Assembly: GCA_024742835.1 (NCBI GenBank)
Contig: JANSXS010000003.1
Span: 62,001-126,000, forward strand
Direction of reading: 5' to 3'
DNA from: Paracoccaceae bacterium
GTDB lineage: Bacteria; Pseudomonadota; Alphaproteobacteria; Rhodobacterales; Rhodobacteraceae
Length of the DNA: 64,000 nt
This document shows positions 16,026 through 25,096 of this stretch, piece after piece. A model generated the notes under the pieces. The model made no database searches. It saw only the letters and a list, made by a program, of their open reading frames with translations, and was not told the DNA's origin. Numbering within the stretch: the stretch's first letter is position 1; each line of letters starts with the position of its first letter. Position numbers and translations under genes: made by a program.

Positions 16026-17381
16026 TCAGATCGCGTGGCTGTGTCCCGCCCGGCTCAGGTCATAGGCATCAAAGGCCCGTGCAATCATCCGGGTCAGGGG
16101 GCGTGCCTGTTCGGGCACGAAAAGCGCATCCTGCGTCAGCTCTACCAGCCCGTCGAATTCATCGATCACGGGGCGTAGAATCGCCTCCAGTTGCGCTGGC
16201 GACAGCCCGTAATCGCGGCAAATCTCTGCCCGGTCGATGCGAAAATCGCACATCACTGCCTCGATCAGACGCCCGCGCAGCAGATCCTGCCCGGCAAAGA
16301 CATGCCCGCGCGACGTGGCGAATCGCCCCTCGCGGATCGCCTTTGTATAGGCCCCTGTCGCCGGTGCGTTTTGCGCAAATCCCTGAGGAAAACGCGAGAT
16401 CGCCGACGCCCCCAGACCGACCAGCACATCGGCGGTATCGTCTGTATATCCTTGGAAATTCCGCCGCAGCCGCCCGGCGCGCAGTGCCTTGCTAAGCCCG
16501 TCTTCGGGGGTGGCGAAATGGTCGATCCCGATCTCGTCATAGCCGTCCCAGACGAACAGTCGGCGCGCCGTGTCAAACAGGTCAAGCCGCTCTTGCGGGG
16601 TCGGCAGCGCCTCTGACGGGATAAGCTGCTGGCGCTTGGCCATCCAGGGCACATGCGCATAGCCGTAAAGCGCGACCCGGTCGGGGCCAAGCGATAACAG
16701 CTTTTGCACGCTTTCCGTGATGCGCGCATTGCTTTGATGCGGCAACCCGTAAAGGATATCCGCATTAAGGCTCTGGATGCCACGGGCGCGCAGCCCGTCG
16801 ACCGCGTCGCGGGTGATCTCGTAGCTTTGCATCCGGCCAATGGTCTGCTGGATACGTCCATCGAAATCCTGCACCCCGATCGACGCGCGGGTCATACCCG
16901 CCTCGGCCAGCGCGTCAAGCCGCGCTGCGTCGATCTCGTTCGGGTCGATCTCGACCGAGAATTCGGTGTTCGGTCCAAAGGGCACCGCTGCACGGATCGC
17001 CCCGGCAAGGTCGCGCATCATCGGTGCGGTCAGCAAAGTTGGTGTGCCCCCACCCCAGTGCAGGCGCGATAGCGTCACGCCTTCGGCAAGGGTGCCGCCA
17101 AGCATTGCCAGCTCTGCCTTGAGCGTCTTCAGATAGGCCGCTACGGGGGCATCCGACTGTGTGCCCTGTGTGCGGCAGGCGCAAAACCAGCATAGCCTTC
17201 GGCAGAAGGGCACGTGGATATAAAGAGAGATTTCCCCACCCGGCGGCACGGCGGCCAGCCAGTCGGTGAAGGCGCTGCTGCCGACATCGGCCGCGAAATG
17301 CGGCGCGGTCGGGTAGCTGGTGTATCGTGGCAGCTTTGCGTCAAAGAGACCCAAGCGACCCAGTTGTGCTTTGTCCATCAT
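16026..17381 (-). CDS. hemN: Oxygen-independent coproporphyrinogen III oxidase (radical SAM)
   Basis: Converts coproporphyrinogen III to protoporphyrinogen IX without oxygen. The radical-SAM cysteines are in YIHVPFCRRLCWFCACR: C60, C64 and C67, with the HemN-specific C69 (numbering from ATG 17381). The start is uncertain: ATG 17381 gives the usual short leader before LGLFDAKLPRYTSYPTAPH, ATG 17411 adds ten residues, and GTG 17423 lies inside the FNR box. No good ribosome-binding site marks any of them. Divergent from fnrL with an FNR box between, as expected for a gene used at low oxygen. Confidence 0.94.
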   Translation of the reverse strand: MMDKAQLGRLGLFDAKLPRYTSYPTAPHFAADVGSSAFTDWLAAVPPGGEISLYIHVPFCRRLCWFCACRTQGTQSDAPVAAYLKTLKAELAMLGGTLAEGVTLSRLHWGGGTPTLLTAPMMRDLAGAIRAAVPFGPNTEFSVEIDPNEIDAARLDALAEAGMTRASIGVQDFDGRIQQTIGRMQSYEITRDAVDGLRARGIQSLNADILYGLPHQSNARITESVQKLLSLGPDRVALYGYAHVPWMAKRQQLIPSEALPTPQERLDLFDTARRLFVWDGYDEIGIDHFATPEDGLSKALRAGRLRRNFQGYTDDTADVLVGLGASAISRFPQGFAQNAPATGAYTKAIREGRFATSRGHVFAGQDLLRGRLIEAVMCDFRIDRAEICRDYGLSPAQLEAILRPVIDEFDGLVELTQDALFVPEQARPLTRMIARAFDAYDLSRAGHSHAI

Positions 17382-17416
17382 GAAGGTAGCTTTGACAAAG
17401 GGAACCTTCATTTGCT

Positions 17417-17430
17417 TTGACACAGATCAA
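17417..17430. promoter_or_regulatory. FNR/FnrL box between hemN and fnrL
   Basis: TTGACACAGATCAA matches the FNR consensus TTGAT-N4-ATCAA with one mismatch (C for T). Its centre (17423.5) is only 18 bases before the fnrL start and about 42 bases before the hemN start at 17381. That spacing fits repression of fnrL by its own product, and activation of hemN only if hemN is translated from a nearly leaderless or downstream start. Confidence 0.82.
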
Positions 17431-17441
17431 CACGGTGCAAC

Positions 17442-18197
17442 ATGTCCATTATGCTGAATGAGTCTGAGTCCGCGAAACCGCGGGAATGCGGAGAATGCCC
17501 GATCAGGCATAGGGCCGTGTGTTCGCGCTGTGAAAGCACCGAACTTGAAGCGCTGGACCAGATAAAGTTCTATCGCAGCTTCGAAGCCGGTCGGACAGTG
17601 ATCTGGGCGGGGGACAAGATGGATTTCGTCGGCTCTGTTGTGTCGGGCATCGCCACGCTGACCCAGACGATGGAGGATGGCCGCCGCCAGATGGTCGGGT
17701 TGCTGTTGCCAAGCGATTTCGTTGGCCGACCGGGGCGTGACACCGCGGCCTATGATGTGGTGGCCACGACCGACATGGTCATGTGCTGCTTTCGCAAAAG
17801 CCCCTTCGAGGACATGATGATCCGAACGCCGCATATCTCTCAGCGGTTGCTGGAAATGACGCTGGATGAACTGGATGCGGCGCGTGAATGGATGCTTGTC
17901 CTGGGGCGCAAGACGGCTCGTGAAAAGATCGCCAGCCTTTTGTCGATCATCGCCCGGCGCGACGCGACGCTCAATCTTTCGGGCACGCAGGGGCCGATTG
18001 CGTTCAACCTGCCCCTCACCCGAGAGGCGATGGCGGATTACCTGGGACTGACGCTGGAAACCGTCAGCCGTCAGATATCTGCCCTGCGCAAGGACGGCGT
18101 TATCGTGCTCGAAGGCAAGCGCCATGTCACCATCCCCGATTTTCACCGCCTTATGGATGAGGCCGGGGACGATGATGACGGCGGTATGCTGACCTGA
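17442..18197 (+). CDS. fnrL: FnrL, oxygen-responsive CRP/FNR-family regulator
   Basis: Global activator of low-oxygen genes whose [4Fe-4S] cluster is destroyed by oxygen. The 251-aa protein has N-terminal cysteines at 16, 19, 27 and 30 (C-X2-C-X7-C-X2-C) and Cys115/116 in the cyclic-nucleotide-like domain, enough for cluster binding. The helix-turn-helix LGLTLETVSRQISALR has the Glu, Ser and Arg that read TTGAT. Neighbours are hemN (divergent), a usp gene and ccoNOQP, the standard Rhodobacteraceae arrangement. Its upstream FNR box implies autoregulation. Confidence 0.95.
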   Translation: MSIMLNESESAKPRECGECPIRHRAVCSRCESTELEALDQIKFYRSFEAGRTVIWAGDKMDFVGSVVSGIATLTQTMEDGRRQMVGLLLPSDFVGRPGRDTAAYDVVATTDMVMCCFRKSPFEDMMIRTPHISQRLLEMTLDELDAAREWMLVLGRKTAREKIASLLSIIARRDATLNLSGTQGPIAFNLPLTREAMADYLGLTLETVSRQISALRKDGVIVLEGKRHVTIPDFHRLMDEAGDDDDGGMLT

Positions 18198-18231
18198 CAT
18201 GTCGCGTGTCGTGGTCGGATGATCCGAGGGC

Positions 18232-19074
18232 TTAATGTGCCATGAGCACGGGCACTGGGGATTTTTCCAGCATCGTGCGGGTTGCCCCTCCGAAAACCGC
18301 CTCGCGAAAGCGCGAATGGCCGTAGGCCCCCATCACGATCATATCGGCCTCCATGTCCGAGGCGTGCCGGATCAAGACATCCGCCACGCGCGGCAGGCTT
18401 TTCGACAGCACGTCGATTTCCACCCTCAGACCGTGGCGCGCCAGATACTGCGACACAGGGCCGCCCGGATCGGACCGGTCCGGCCCATGCGCGGGGGGAT
18501 CCACGACGACCACCTTGACCAGATCCGCCTGCGATAAAAGTGGCAGGGCGGCGCGGATCGCGGTCAATGCCTCGGGGCTTTCGTTCCAAGCCAGCATCAC
18601 CCGCTTGGGGGCAAACGCCGCCGGGGCACCCTCGGGCAGGATCAACGCGGGCGTGCGGCCTTCGAAAAGGATGGCCTCGGTCAGCGGTTCAAGCTCGTTG
18701 CCGCGTCCTTCGCCATAAGGCGCAGGCAGGATCGCGAGATCCGAAAAGCGCGCATGACCGGCCACTACGCGCCCAAGATCAGTCAAATAGGTCACCTGCG
18801 TATCACAGGACCATGACAGGTCGGGCAGGGCGGACAGAACCCGGCGCGCTTCGGTTGCGATGGCGCCGGCCTCTTTCTTGCACTGGTCCAGCGTGTGCTG
18901 CACCGAAAGTGCAGAGGCACCGGCAAAATACATATCCGTCGGGCAGCGGTTCACCCCAACGGCCATGACATCAAGATGCGCGCCGATACGTGCGCTCAGT
19001 CCCGCGGCATGATCCAGCGAAGGTCTGACAAGTGTAACATCTGAAAGGGCGCAAAACAGGCTTTTCCAGGTCAT
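18232..19074 (-). CDS. Tandem-domain universal stress protein
   Basis: A 280-aa protein of two fused Usp domains. The second (about 155-280) keeps the ATP-binding loop VMGAYGHSRFREAVFGGATR; the first is degenerate in that region. ATG 19074 (MTWKSLFCALSD) is favoured over ATG 19083 because AAAGGATG sits at proper distance from the former and abuts the latter. It is convergent with fnrL and divergent from ccoN, sharing the intergenic FNR box, so it is likely induced at low oxygen. Confidence 0.9.
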   Translation of the reverse strand: MTWKSLFCALSDVTLVRPSLDHAAGLSARIGAHLDVMAVGVNRCPTDMYFAGASALSVQHTLDQCKKEAGAIATEARRVLSALPDLSWSCDTQVTYLTDLGRVVAGHARFSDLAILPAPYGEGRGNELEPLTEAILFEGRTPALILPEGAPAAFAPKRVMLAWNESPEALTAIRAALPLLSQADLVKVVVVDPPAHGPDRSDPGGPVSQYLARHGLRVEIDVLSKSLPRVADVLIRHASDMEADMIVMGAYGHSRFREAVFGGATRTMLEKSPVPVLMAH

Positions 19075-19144
19075 CGGATACATCCTTTATGGGGCTGATA
19101 TCCTTCCCAGTGTAAATTCCGTCTTTGCCGGCGTGCATTGATGC

Positions 19145-19164
19145 GTGTCAAACTGTCCTGACAC
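19145..19164. promoter_or_regulatory. Inverted repeat GTGTCA-N8-TGACAC upstream of the FNR box
   Basis: GTGTCA (19145-19150) and TGACAC (19159-19164) are perfect 6-bp arms with an 8-base spacer, in the usp/ccoN divergent promoter region, 19 bases from the FNR box. It does not match the FNR consensus. It could be a second regulator's operator. Confidence 0.4.
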
Positions 19165-19183
19165 TTCGGCTTGCATGGCTGTG

Positions 19184-19197
19184 TTGATACAGATCAA
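19184..19197. promoter_or_regulatory. Consensus FNR box upstream of ccoN and usp
   Basis: TTGATACAGATCAA is a perfect match to TTGAT-N4-ATCAA. Its centre is 103 bases before the ccoN start, leaving room for a promoter with FnrL bound near -41.5 and a leader of about 60 bases. It lies between divergent ccoN and usp and may serve both. Confidence 0.93.
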
Positions 19198-19293
19198 AGC
19201 GGGCCATGATGCGGCGCAGCAAAAGAAGCGTAGTCTGAACGCGCCCGCGAAGGGTTAACTGGCCATTTGCGGACAGAGACGAAGGGAACAAGT

Positions 19294-20898
19294 ATGCAGA
19301 ACTATATCAAGCTGATCGTACTGGGTTTGATCACGTTCTTGGCGCTGATCGGCGCCAATTACGCGCGCGATCTGGCCTATCTGGTCAATGCGCTGACCGT
19401 TGCGCTCGTGGCGGGCGGTCTTTTCATATGGGTGTTGCGCAACACCGATGAACCCGTGCAGGCGGTTGACCTGTCCGGCCAATACATGGACGGCGTGGTA
19501 CGCGCCGGTGTCATTGCCACATGCCTTTGGGGCGTTGTGGGTTTTCTGGCGGGCACATTCATCGCCTTTCAGCTCGCCTTTCCATATCTCAATTTCGAAT
19601 GGTCGCAGGGCTATCTGAACTTTGGCCGGCTGCGTCCGCTGCATACATCTGCGGTGATCTTCGCCTTTGGTGGCAACGCGCTGATCGCGACCTCGTTTTA
19701 CGTTGTGCAACGTACCACGGCGGCGCGGCTTTGGGGCGGAAACCTCGCCTGGTTCGTGTTCTGGGGCTATCAGCTTGTGATCGTTCTGGCGGCAACAGGC
19801 TACCTTCTGGGAGCGACCCAGTCCAAGGAATATGCCGAGCCGGAATGGTATGTGGATTGGTGGCTGACGATTGTCTGGCTGGCTTATCTGGCGATCTTCA
19901 TCGGCACGCTGGTCAAGCGCCGCGAGCCGCACATCTACGTGGCGAACTGGTTTTACCTGTCCTTCATCATCACAGTGGCGATGCTGCATGTGGTCAACAA
20001 CCTCAGCATCCCGGTCAGCATGTTCGGCTCCAAGTCCGTACAGGTCTTTTCCGGTGTGCAGGATGCCATGACGCAATGGTGGTACGGGCATAACGCCGTG
20101 GGCTTCTTCCTGACGGCCGGTTTCCTTGGCATGATGTACTACTTTGTGCCCAAGCAGGCAGAACGCCCGGTTTATTCCTACAAACTGTCGATCATCCACT
20201 TCTGGGCGCTGATCTTCCTTTATATCTGGGCGGGTCCGCACCACCTGCATTACACCGCGTTGCCGGATTGGGCGTCGACCCTTGGCATGGTCTTCTCGAT
20301 CGTGCTGTGGATGCCGTCCTGGGGTGGCATGATCAACGGTTTGATGACCCTGTCGGGCGCATGGGACAAACTGCGCACCGATCCAGTGATCCGGATGATG
20401 GTGATCTCCCTCGGGTTTTACGGCATGTCCACCTTTGAGGGGCCGATGATGTCGATTCGCGCGGTGAATTCGCTGTCGCATTACACCGACTGGACCATCG
20501 GGCACGTGCATTCCGGCGCGCTTGGCTGGAACGGGATGATCACTTTCGGGGCGCTCTACTTCCTTGTGCCGAAACTGTGGAACCGCGAGCGGCTCTTTAG
20601 TCTCAGCATGGTCAGCTGGCACTTCTGGCTCGCGACCATCGGCATCATCCTCTACGCCGCATCCATGTGGGTGACCGGCATCATGGAGGGCCTGATGTGG
20701 CGCGAAGTGGATGCCAACGGCTTCCTGGTGAACTCGTTCGCCGACACCGTTGCCGCCAAATTCCCCATGTATGTCGTGCGGGGTCTCGGCGGGGTGCTCT
20801 ACATCACCGGCGCAATCATCATGTGCTACAACCTATACATGACCGTCCGGCGGAGCCCGGCTGTGAAAAGCAGCCATTCCGCAGTCCCGGCCGAGTAA
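19294..20898 (+). CDS. ccoN: cbb3-type cytochrome c oxidase subunit I
   Basis: Catalytic subunit of the high-affinity cbb3 oxidase, holding heme b and the heme b3-CuB site in the inner membrane. The 534-aa protein has twelve or more hydrophobic segments and the expected histidines, including the [48 protein letters not shown] and [13 protein letters not shown] blocks. ATG 19294 follows GAAGGGA; a further upstream in-frame start adds nonhomologous residues. First gene of ccoNOQP, 109 bases downstream of a consensus FNR box. Confidence 0.98.
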   Translation: MQNYIKLIVLGLITFLALIGANYARDLAYLVNALTVALVAGGLFIWVLRNTDEPVQAVDLSGQYMDGVVRAGVIATCLWGVVGFLAGTFIAFQLAFPYLNFEWSQGYLNFGRLRPLHTSAVIFAFGGNALIATSFYVVQRTTAARLWGGNLAWFVFWGYQLVIVLAATGYLLGATQSKEYAEPEWYVDWWLTIVWLAYLAIFIGTLVKRREPHIYVANWFYLSFIITVAMLHVVNNLSIPVSMFGSKSVQVFSGVQDAMTQWWYGHNAVGFFLTAGFLGMMYYFVPKQAERPVYSYKLSIIHFWALIFLYIWAGPHHLHYTALPDWASTLGMVFSIVLWMPSWGGMINGLMTLSGAWDKLRTDPVIRMMVISLGFYGMSTFEGPMMSIRAVNSLSHYTDWTIGHVHSGALGWNGMITFGALYFLVPKLWNRERLFSLSMVSWHFWLATIGIILYAASMWVTGIMEGLMWREVDANGFLVNSFADTVAAKFPMYVVRGLGGVLYITGAIIMCYNLYMTVRRSPAVKSSHSAVPAE

Positions 20899-20913
20899 GA
20901 GGAGCGACGGAAA

Positions 20914-21714
20914 ATGTCTGACGAAAGCGAAAACAAGCCGCCGATGCCAACCTCCGCGACCGGTGTCGGAGAGCGGCCAAAGAAGAAGACGATCCTCGAC
21001 CGGCACCAGATCCTTGAGAAGAACGTGACGCTGCTTGCGGTGTTTGCCTTCCTGGTGGTGACCATCGGCGGCCTGGTGCAGATCGCGCCGCTCTTCTGGC
21101 TGGAAAACACGATCGAGGATGTAGAGGGTATGCGCCCCTACACCCCGCTCGAACTGGCCGGGCGCGACATCTATGTGCGCGAAGGGTGCTATGTGTGCCA
21201 TAGCCAGATGATCCGCCCCATGCGCGACGAGGTGGAACGCTATGGCCATTACAGCCTCGCGGCTGAGTCGCAGTACGACCACCCTTTCCAGTGGGGGTCC
21301 AAGCGCACCGGGCCGGATCTTGCACGGGTCGGCGGGCGTTATTCGGATGAATGGCATGTTGACCACCTGCGCGATCCGCAATCCGTGGTGCCGGAATCGG
21401 TGATGCCCAAATACGGCTATCTCGAAGACCGGCTGATCGACGGGCGCTATGTGGGTGATCTTCTGGCCACGCACAAGCTGGTGGGCGTGCCCTATTCGGA
21501 TGAGATGGTTGACATGGCGCAAGCCGATTTCACCGCACAGGCCGATCCTGACAGCGATTACGACGGCCTGATCGAGCGGTATGGCGACAAGGTGCAGGTG
21601 CGCAACTTTGACGGTGCGCCCGGCATTTCCGAGGCCGATGCGCTGATCGCCTATCTTCAGATGCTGGGCACGCTGGTCGATTTCTCGACCTTCACGCCCG
21701 TGGCCAGCCGGTAA
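20914..21714 (+). CDS. ccoO: cbb3-type cytochrome c oxidase subunit II (monoheme cytochrome c)
   Basis: Membrane-anchored monoheme cytochrome c that passes electrons to CcoN. The 266-aa protein has one transmembrane helix at about 37-58 and a periplasmic domain with the heme c site C92-x-x-C95-H96 in [13 protein letters not shown]. The axial methionine is likely in [11 protein letters not shown]. It begins 15 bases after the ccoN stop with GAGGAG upstream. The charged N-terminal extension of about 35 residues is somewhat long. Confidence 0.97.
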   Translation: MSDESENKPPMPTSATGVGERPKKKTILDRHQILEKNVTLLAVFAFLVVTIGGLVQIAPLFWLENTIEDVEGMRPYTPLELAGRDIYVREGCYVCHSQMIRPMRDEVERYGHYSLAAESQYDHPFQWGSKRTGPDLARVGGRYSDEWHVDHLRDPQSVVPESVMPKYGYLEDRLIDGRYVGDLLATHKLVGVPYSDEMVDMAQADFTAQADPDSDYDGLIERYGDKVQVRNFDGAPGISEADALIAYLQMLGTLVDFSTFTPVASR

Positions 21715-21729
21715 GGGGAGGACGACAAG

Positions 21730-21936
21730 ATGGACACCTATTCCCTGCTGCGGCAGTTCGCGGATAGCTGGATGCTTTTGGCCCTGTTCGTGTTCTTTAT
21801 CGGGGTCGTGATCTGGGTCATGCGCCCGGGGTCGTCAAAGACCTACACGGATGTGGCCGACATCCCCTTTCGCAACGAACACACGCCCGCCCCAGAGCGT
21901 GGCAATACCTCTGAGGAGGATGTGAAAAATGGCTAA
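21730..21936 (+). CDS. ccoQ: cbb3-type cytochrome oxidase small subunit CcoQ
   Basis: A 68-aa single-span membrane protein (MDTYSLLRQFADSWMLLALF...) with a helix at about 13-32 followed by WVMRPGSSK and a polar tail, the standard CcoQ pattern. CcoQ stabilises the oxidase complex, notably against oxygen. It starts 15 bases after ccoO and overlaps ccoP by 8 bases. Confidence 0.94.
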   Translation: MDTYSLLRQFADSWMLLALFVFFIGVVIWVMRPGSSKTYTDVADIPFRNEHTPAPERGNTSEEDVKNG

Positions 21937-22795
21937 AAAACCTGAAAAGAAGCAAGAGGTGGAAACCACTGGGCACGAGTGGGACGGTATCGAAGAGTTG
22001 AACAATCCTTTGCCGCGTTGGTGGTTGTGGGTGTTCTACGCCTGTATCGTTTGGGCGATCTGGTACAGCATCGCCTATCCGGCCTGGCCAATGGTCTCGG
22101 GCGCGACCAAGGGCTACATGGGCTGGTCCACCCGTGAGAATGTCGCGCAAGAGATTGCAGCTGCCGAAGAGGCCAATTCAGAGATCAACGCGCAGCTTGT
22201 CGCCGCCGATCTGAGCGCAATTCCCGGCGACGAACAGCTTGCCGGGTATGCGCGTGACGCTGGCGAAGCGGTGTTCAACACCTGGTGCGTGCAATGTCAT
22301 GGGCGCGAAGGTGGCGGGTTTGTCGGCTATCCCACGCTGTCGGATGACTCGTGGCTCTGGGGTGGCTCCATGGAAGAGATCCACACAACCATCGCGCATG
22401 GCATTCGCAACGACGAAGATCCCGATGCACGCTGGTCGGAAATGCCGGCGTTCGGCGCGGACGGCCTTCTGTCCGAGGAGGAAGTGGATCAGGTCATCAA
22501 CTACGTCATGTCGCTTTCCGGAGAGCCAAAGGATGCTGCCGTGGTCGAGGCCGGCGCGGAAGTCTTCGAGATCAACTGCGCGGCCTGCCACGGGGAAAAC
22601 GCCGAAGGCATGGTTGCGATGGGCGCGCCGAATCTCAGCGATGCGATATGGCTTTATGGTGGTGGCTACGACGCGCTTTACGAAACGATCTGGAATTCGC
22701 GCTTTGGCGTGATGCCCCCCTGGACCGAGCGCCTTGACGAGGCCGAAGTCAGGGCGGTGTCCGCCTATGTCCACCAGCTTGGCGGTGGCGAATAG
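21929..22795 (+). CDS. ccoP: cbb3-type cytochrome c oxidase subunit III (diheme cytochrome c)
   Basis: Diheme subunit that receives electrons from soluble cytochrome c. The 288-aa protein has a short N-terminal segment with HEWDGIEELNNPLPRWWLW (the conserved CcoP N-terminus), one clear transmembrane helix at about 30-52, and two heme c sites: C120-VQ-C-H124 and C217-AA-C-H221. ATG 21929 overlaps ccoQ by 8 bases. A hairpin follows the gene, before ccoG. Confidence 0.97.
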   Translation: MAKKPEKKQEVETTGHEWDGIEELNNPLPRWWLWVFYACIVWAIWYSIAYPAWPMVSGATKGYMGWSTRENVAQEIAAAEEANSEINAQLVAADLSAIPGDEQLAGYARDAGEAVFNTWCVQCHGREGGGFVGYPTLSDDSWLWGGSMEEIHTTIAHGIRNDEDPDARWSEMPAFGADGLLSEEEVDQVINYVMSLSGEPKDAAVVEAGAEVFEINCAACHGENAEGMVAMGAPNLSDAIWLYGGGYDALYETIWNSRFGVMPPWTERLDEAEVRAVSAYVHQLGGGE

Positions 22796-22855
22796 CCTTA
22801 TGAAGAGGTTTCCGACCCGGCCGCACAGCCGGATCGGGGCATGGTGCCGGTCCTT

Positions 22856-22882
22856 CCTTCCTGTTCGCGCGTTTCAGGAAGG
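22856..22882 (+). terminator. Hairpin after ccoP, possible terminator
   Basis: ccttcctg (22856-22863) pairs with caggaagg (22875-22882), an 8-bp stem with an 11-base loop, within a longer imperfect pairing (ccggtcc / ggccgg outside it). Only scattered Ts follow, so termination is probably partial. It lies in the 277-base gap between ccoP and ccoG. Confidence 0.45.
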
Positions 22883-22993
22883 GCCGGCGCTTTGCCGTTT
22901 CACGCTGCGCCATCGTGAAGCGTGTCCCGCAAACTCTCTGCGCAGCTTTGCCTGATCGTGGTGCCCTGTAGCGGCGTTCCGTCACGGGCAATC

Positions 22994-23007
22994 TTGATTC
23001 AAGTCAA
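22994..23007. promoter_or_regulatory. FNR box upstream of ccoG
   Basis: TTGATTCAAGTCAA matches TTGAT-N4-ATCAA with one mismatch (G for A in the right half). It is centred 72 bases before the ccoG start, a suitable distance for FnrL activation of a separate ccoGHIS transcript. Confidence 0.82.
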
Positions 23008-23072
23008 GGTCATGGACGGGGCCGCATGGCAATTGCACTGTAGCGAACAGAACCGTTTACCGGAGAATTCCC

Positions 23073-24635
23073 TTGTCCGAGTCTCAGTCAGACATGCCGC
23101 CGAGCCTTTATCAGGCGCGTGAGCCGATCTTTCCCAAACGGGTAAGCGGCAGCTTCCGAAACCTCAAATGGGTCATCATGGCGGTGACGCTGGGGATTTA
23201 CTACCTCACGCCTTGGATTCGTTGGGACCGGGGGCCGAACCTGCCGGATCAGGCCGTTCTCGTTGACATGGCGAACCGGCGCTTTTTCTTTTTCTGGATC
23301 GAGATCTGGCCGCACGAATTCTATTTCGTGGCCGGGCTTCTGGTCATGGCGGGGCTTGGGCTGTTTTTGTTCACCTCGGCGCTCGGGCGGGTGTGGTGCG
23401 GGTATACCTGCCCGCAAACCGTCTGGACCGATCTTTTCATTCTGGTGGAACGCTGGATCGAGGGCGACCGGAACGCAAGGCTGCGGCTGCACCGGCAAGA
23501 AAAGTGGGACGCCCGCAAGACCCGGCTGCGTCTGACCAAATGGGTGACGTGGCTGCTGATCGCGGTGGCCACGGGTGGGGCCTGGGTGTTTTATTTCACC
23601 GATGCGCCGACGCTGCTTGTCGATCTGTTCACGCTGAACGCACATCCCATCGCCTACACCACTATCGCGATCCTGACCGGCACCACCTTTGTCTTTGGCG
23701 GCTTCGCGCGCGAGCAGATTTGCATCTACGCCTGCCCATGGCCCCGCATTCAGGCCGCGATGATGGACGAGGACACCTTGACCATCGGGTACCGCTATTG
23801 GCGTGGTGAGCCGCGTGGCAAGAGCAATGTCCGCCGCACCAACAAGGATCAGGCAATCGCCGCCGAGGCAGCTTCACATGCGGCCGGGCCGACAGCGGGT
23901 GCCAGCTATGCCCGCACGCCGGTGCCCAATGAGCAGGCCGACATGGTCCCGGACCCAACCGTGGCAGAGACCGGGCCGGGCGATTGCATTGATTGCATGG
24001 CCTGCGTCAATGTCTGCCCGATGGGTATCGACATCCGTGACGGCCAGCAGATGGAGTGCATTACGTGCGGGCTTTGCATCGACGCCTGCGATGACATCAT
24101 GGCCAAGATCGGCAAGCCTCGCGGGTTGATCGACTACATGGCGCTGACCGACGAGGTGCGCGAAGTCGAAGGCAAAACGCCGAAACCGGTGATAAGCCAC
24201 GTTCTGCGCCCCCGCACGATCATGTATACTGCGCTTTGGTCTATTGTCGGCATTGCCCTTGTTTTTGCTCTGTTTATCCGGCCCGAGGTGGACCTGACCG
24301 TGGCCCCGGTGCGTAACCCGACCTTTGTCACCCTGTCAGACGGGTCGATCCGCAACACCTACGAGGTACGCCTGCGCAACAAGCAGGGCGACGAGCGCCC
24401 ATACCGTATCACGGTCACGGGAAATGATGCGGTTCGGGTTCAGCTTGAGGGGACGCCCTATCAGACGGTTGATGTTCCCGCCGACACAACCCATCTTCAA
24501 AGGGTCTACCTGATCGCCCCCCCCGGCTCTGCCGCCGCTCAGGCCGAACGCACAGACGTACGGCTTTGGGTCGAGGACATCTCGAACGGGGACAGGGCCT
24601 ACAAGGACACCATCTTCAATGGAAAGGCGAATTGA
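23073..24635 (+). CDS. ccoG: Cytochrome oxidase assembly protein CcoG (FixG/RdxA), bis-[4Fe-4S]
   Basis: Membrane iron-sulfur protein needed for cbb3 assembly, proposed to reduce Cu(II) to Cu(I). The 520-aa protein has several membrane segments (about 30-50, 85-105, 155-175, 190-210, 340-360). Two cluster motifs follow around residues 305-345: DCIDCMACVNVCPMG and CITCGLCIDACDD. Further cysteines lie in GYTCPQTVWTDLF and CIYACPWPRIQ. The start is probably TTG 23073 with GGAG upstream. Downstream of its own FNR box; the stop overlaps ccoH by one base. Confidence 0.96.
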   Translation: MSESQSDMPPSLYQAREPIFPKRVSGSFRNLKWVIMAVTLGIYYLTPWIRWDRGPNLPDQAVLVDMANRRFFFFWIEIWPHEFYFVAGLLVMAGLGLFLFTSALGRVWCGYTCPQTVWTDLFILVERWIEGDRNARLRLHRQEKWDARKTRLRLTKWVTWLLIAVATGGAWVFYFTDAPTLLVDLFTLNAHPIAYTTIAILTGTTFVFGGFAREQICIYACPWPRIQAAMMDEDTLTIGYRYWRGEPRGKSNVRRTNKDQAIAAEAASHAAGPTAGASYARTPVPNEQADMVPDPTVAETGPGDCIDCMACVNVCPMGIDIRDGQQMECITCGLCIDACDDIMAKIGKPRGLIDYMALTDEVREVEGKTPKPVISHVLRPRTIMYTALWSIVGIALVFALFIRPEVDLTVAPVRNPTFVTLSDGSIRNTYEVRLRNKQGDERPYRITVTGNDAVRVQLEGTPYQTVDVPADTTHLQRVYLIAPPGSAAAQAERTDVRLWVEDISNGDRAYKDTIFNGKAN

Positions 24636-25090
24636 TGGCACAGCGCGAAATTAAGGGAAAACACGTTCTGATGGTGTTCGTTGCGGCCTTCGGCGTCATC
24701 ATCTCGGTGAATCTTTTCCTTGCCTTTTCGGCGGTCAGCACCTTTCCGGGGCTTGAGGTCAAGAACTCCTACGTGGCCAGCCAGACCTTTGACGACCGGC
24801 GCGAGGCGCAGGAGGCGCTTGGCTGGACCGTGCGCGCCTTTCACGAAGATGGCGACCTGAACCTGTCCATCCGCGACGAGGCTGGTCGCGCCGTTCGGGT
24901 GGTTTCTCTTGATGCGACAGTGGGCCGGGCCACCCATGTCCAGGACGATGTGACACCGGATTTCCAGTTCGACGGGGTTCATTATACAGCGTCGGTCCCC
25001 TTGAGCGAGGGCAACTGGAACATCCGTATGCGGGCCACAGCACAAGACGGAACAGAATTTCTTCAGCGCGTGGTTCTGATCAAGGAGTAA
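24635..25090 (+). CDS. ccoH: cbb3 oxidase assembly protein CcoH (FixH)
   Basis: A 151-aa protein with one N-terminal membrane helix (HVLMVFVAAFGVIISVNLFL) and a periplasmic beta-rich domain containing GLEVKNSYVASQTFDDRREAQEALGW, the FixH signature. It associates with CcoN and aids assembly. Its ATG shares one base with the ccoG stop codon (TGATG). Confidence 0.95.
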   Translation: MAQREIKGKHVLMVFVAAFGVIISVNLFLAFSAVSTFPGLEVKNSYVASQTFDDRREAQEALGWTVRAFHEDGDLNLSIRDEAGRAVRVVSLDATVGRATHVQDDVTPDFQFDGVHYTASVPLSEGNWNIRMRATAQDGTEFLQRVVLIKE

Positions 25091-25096
25091 ACCGCG

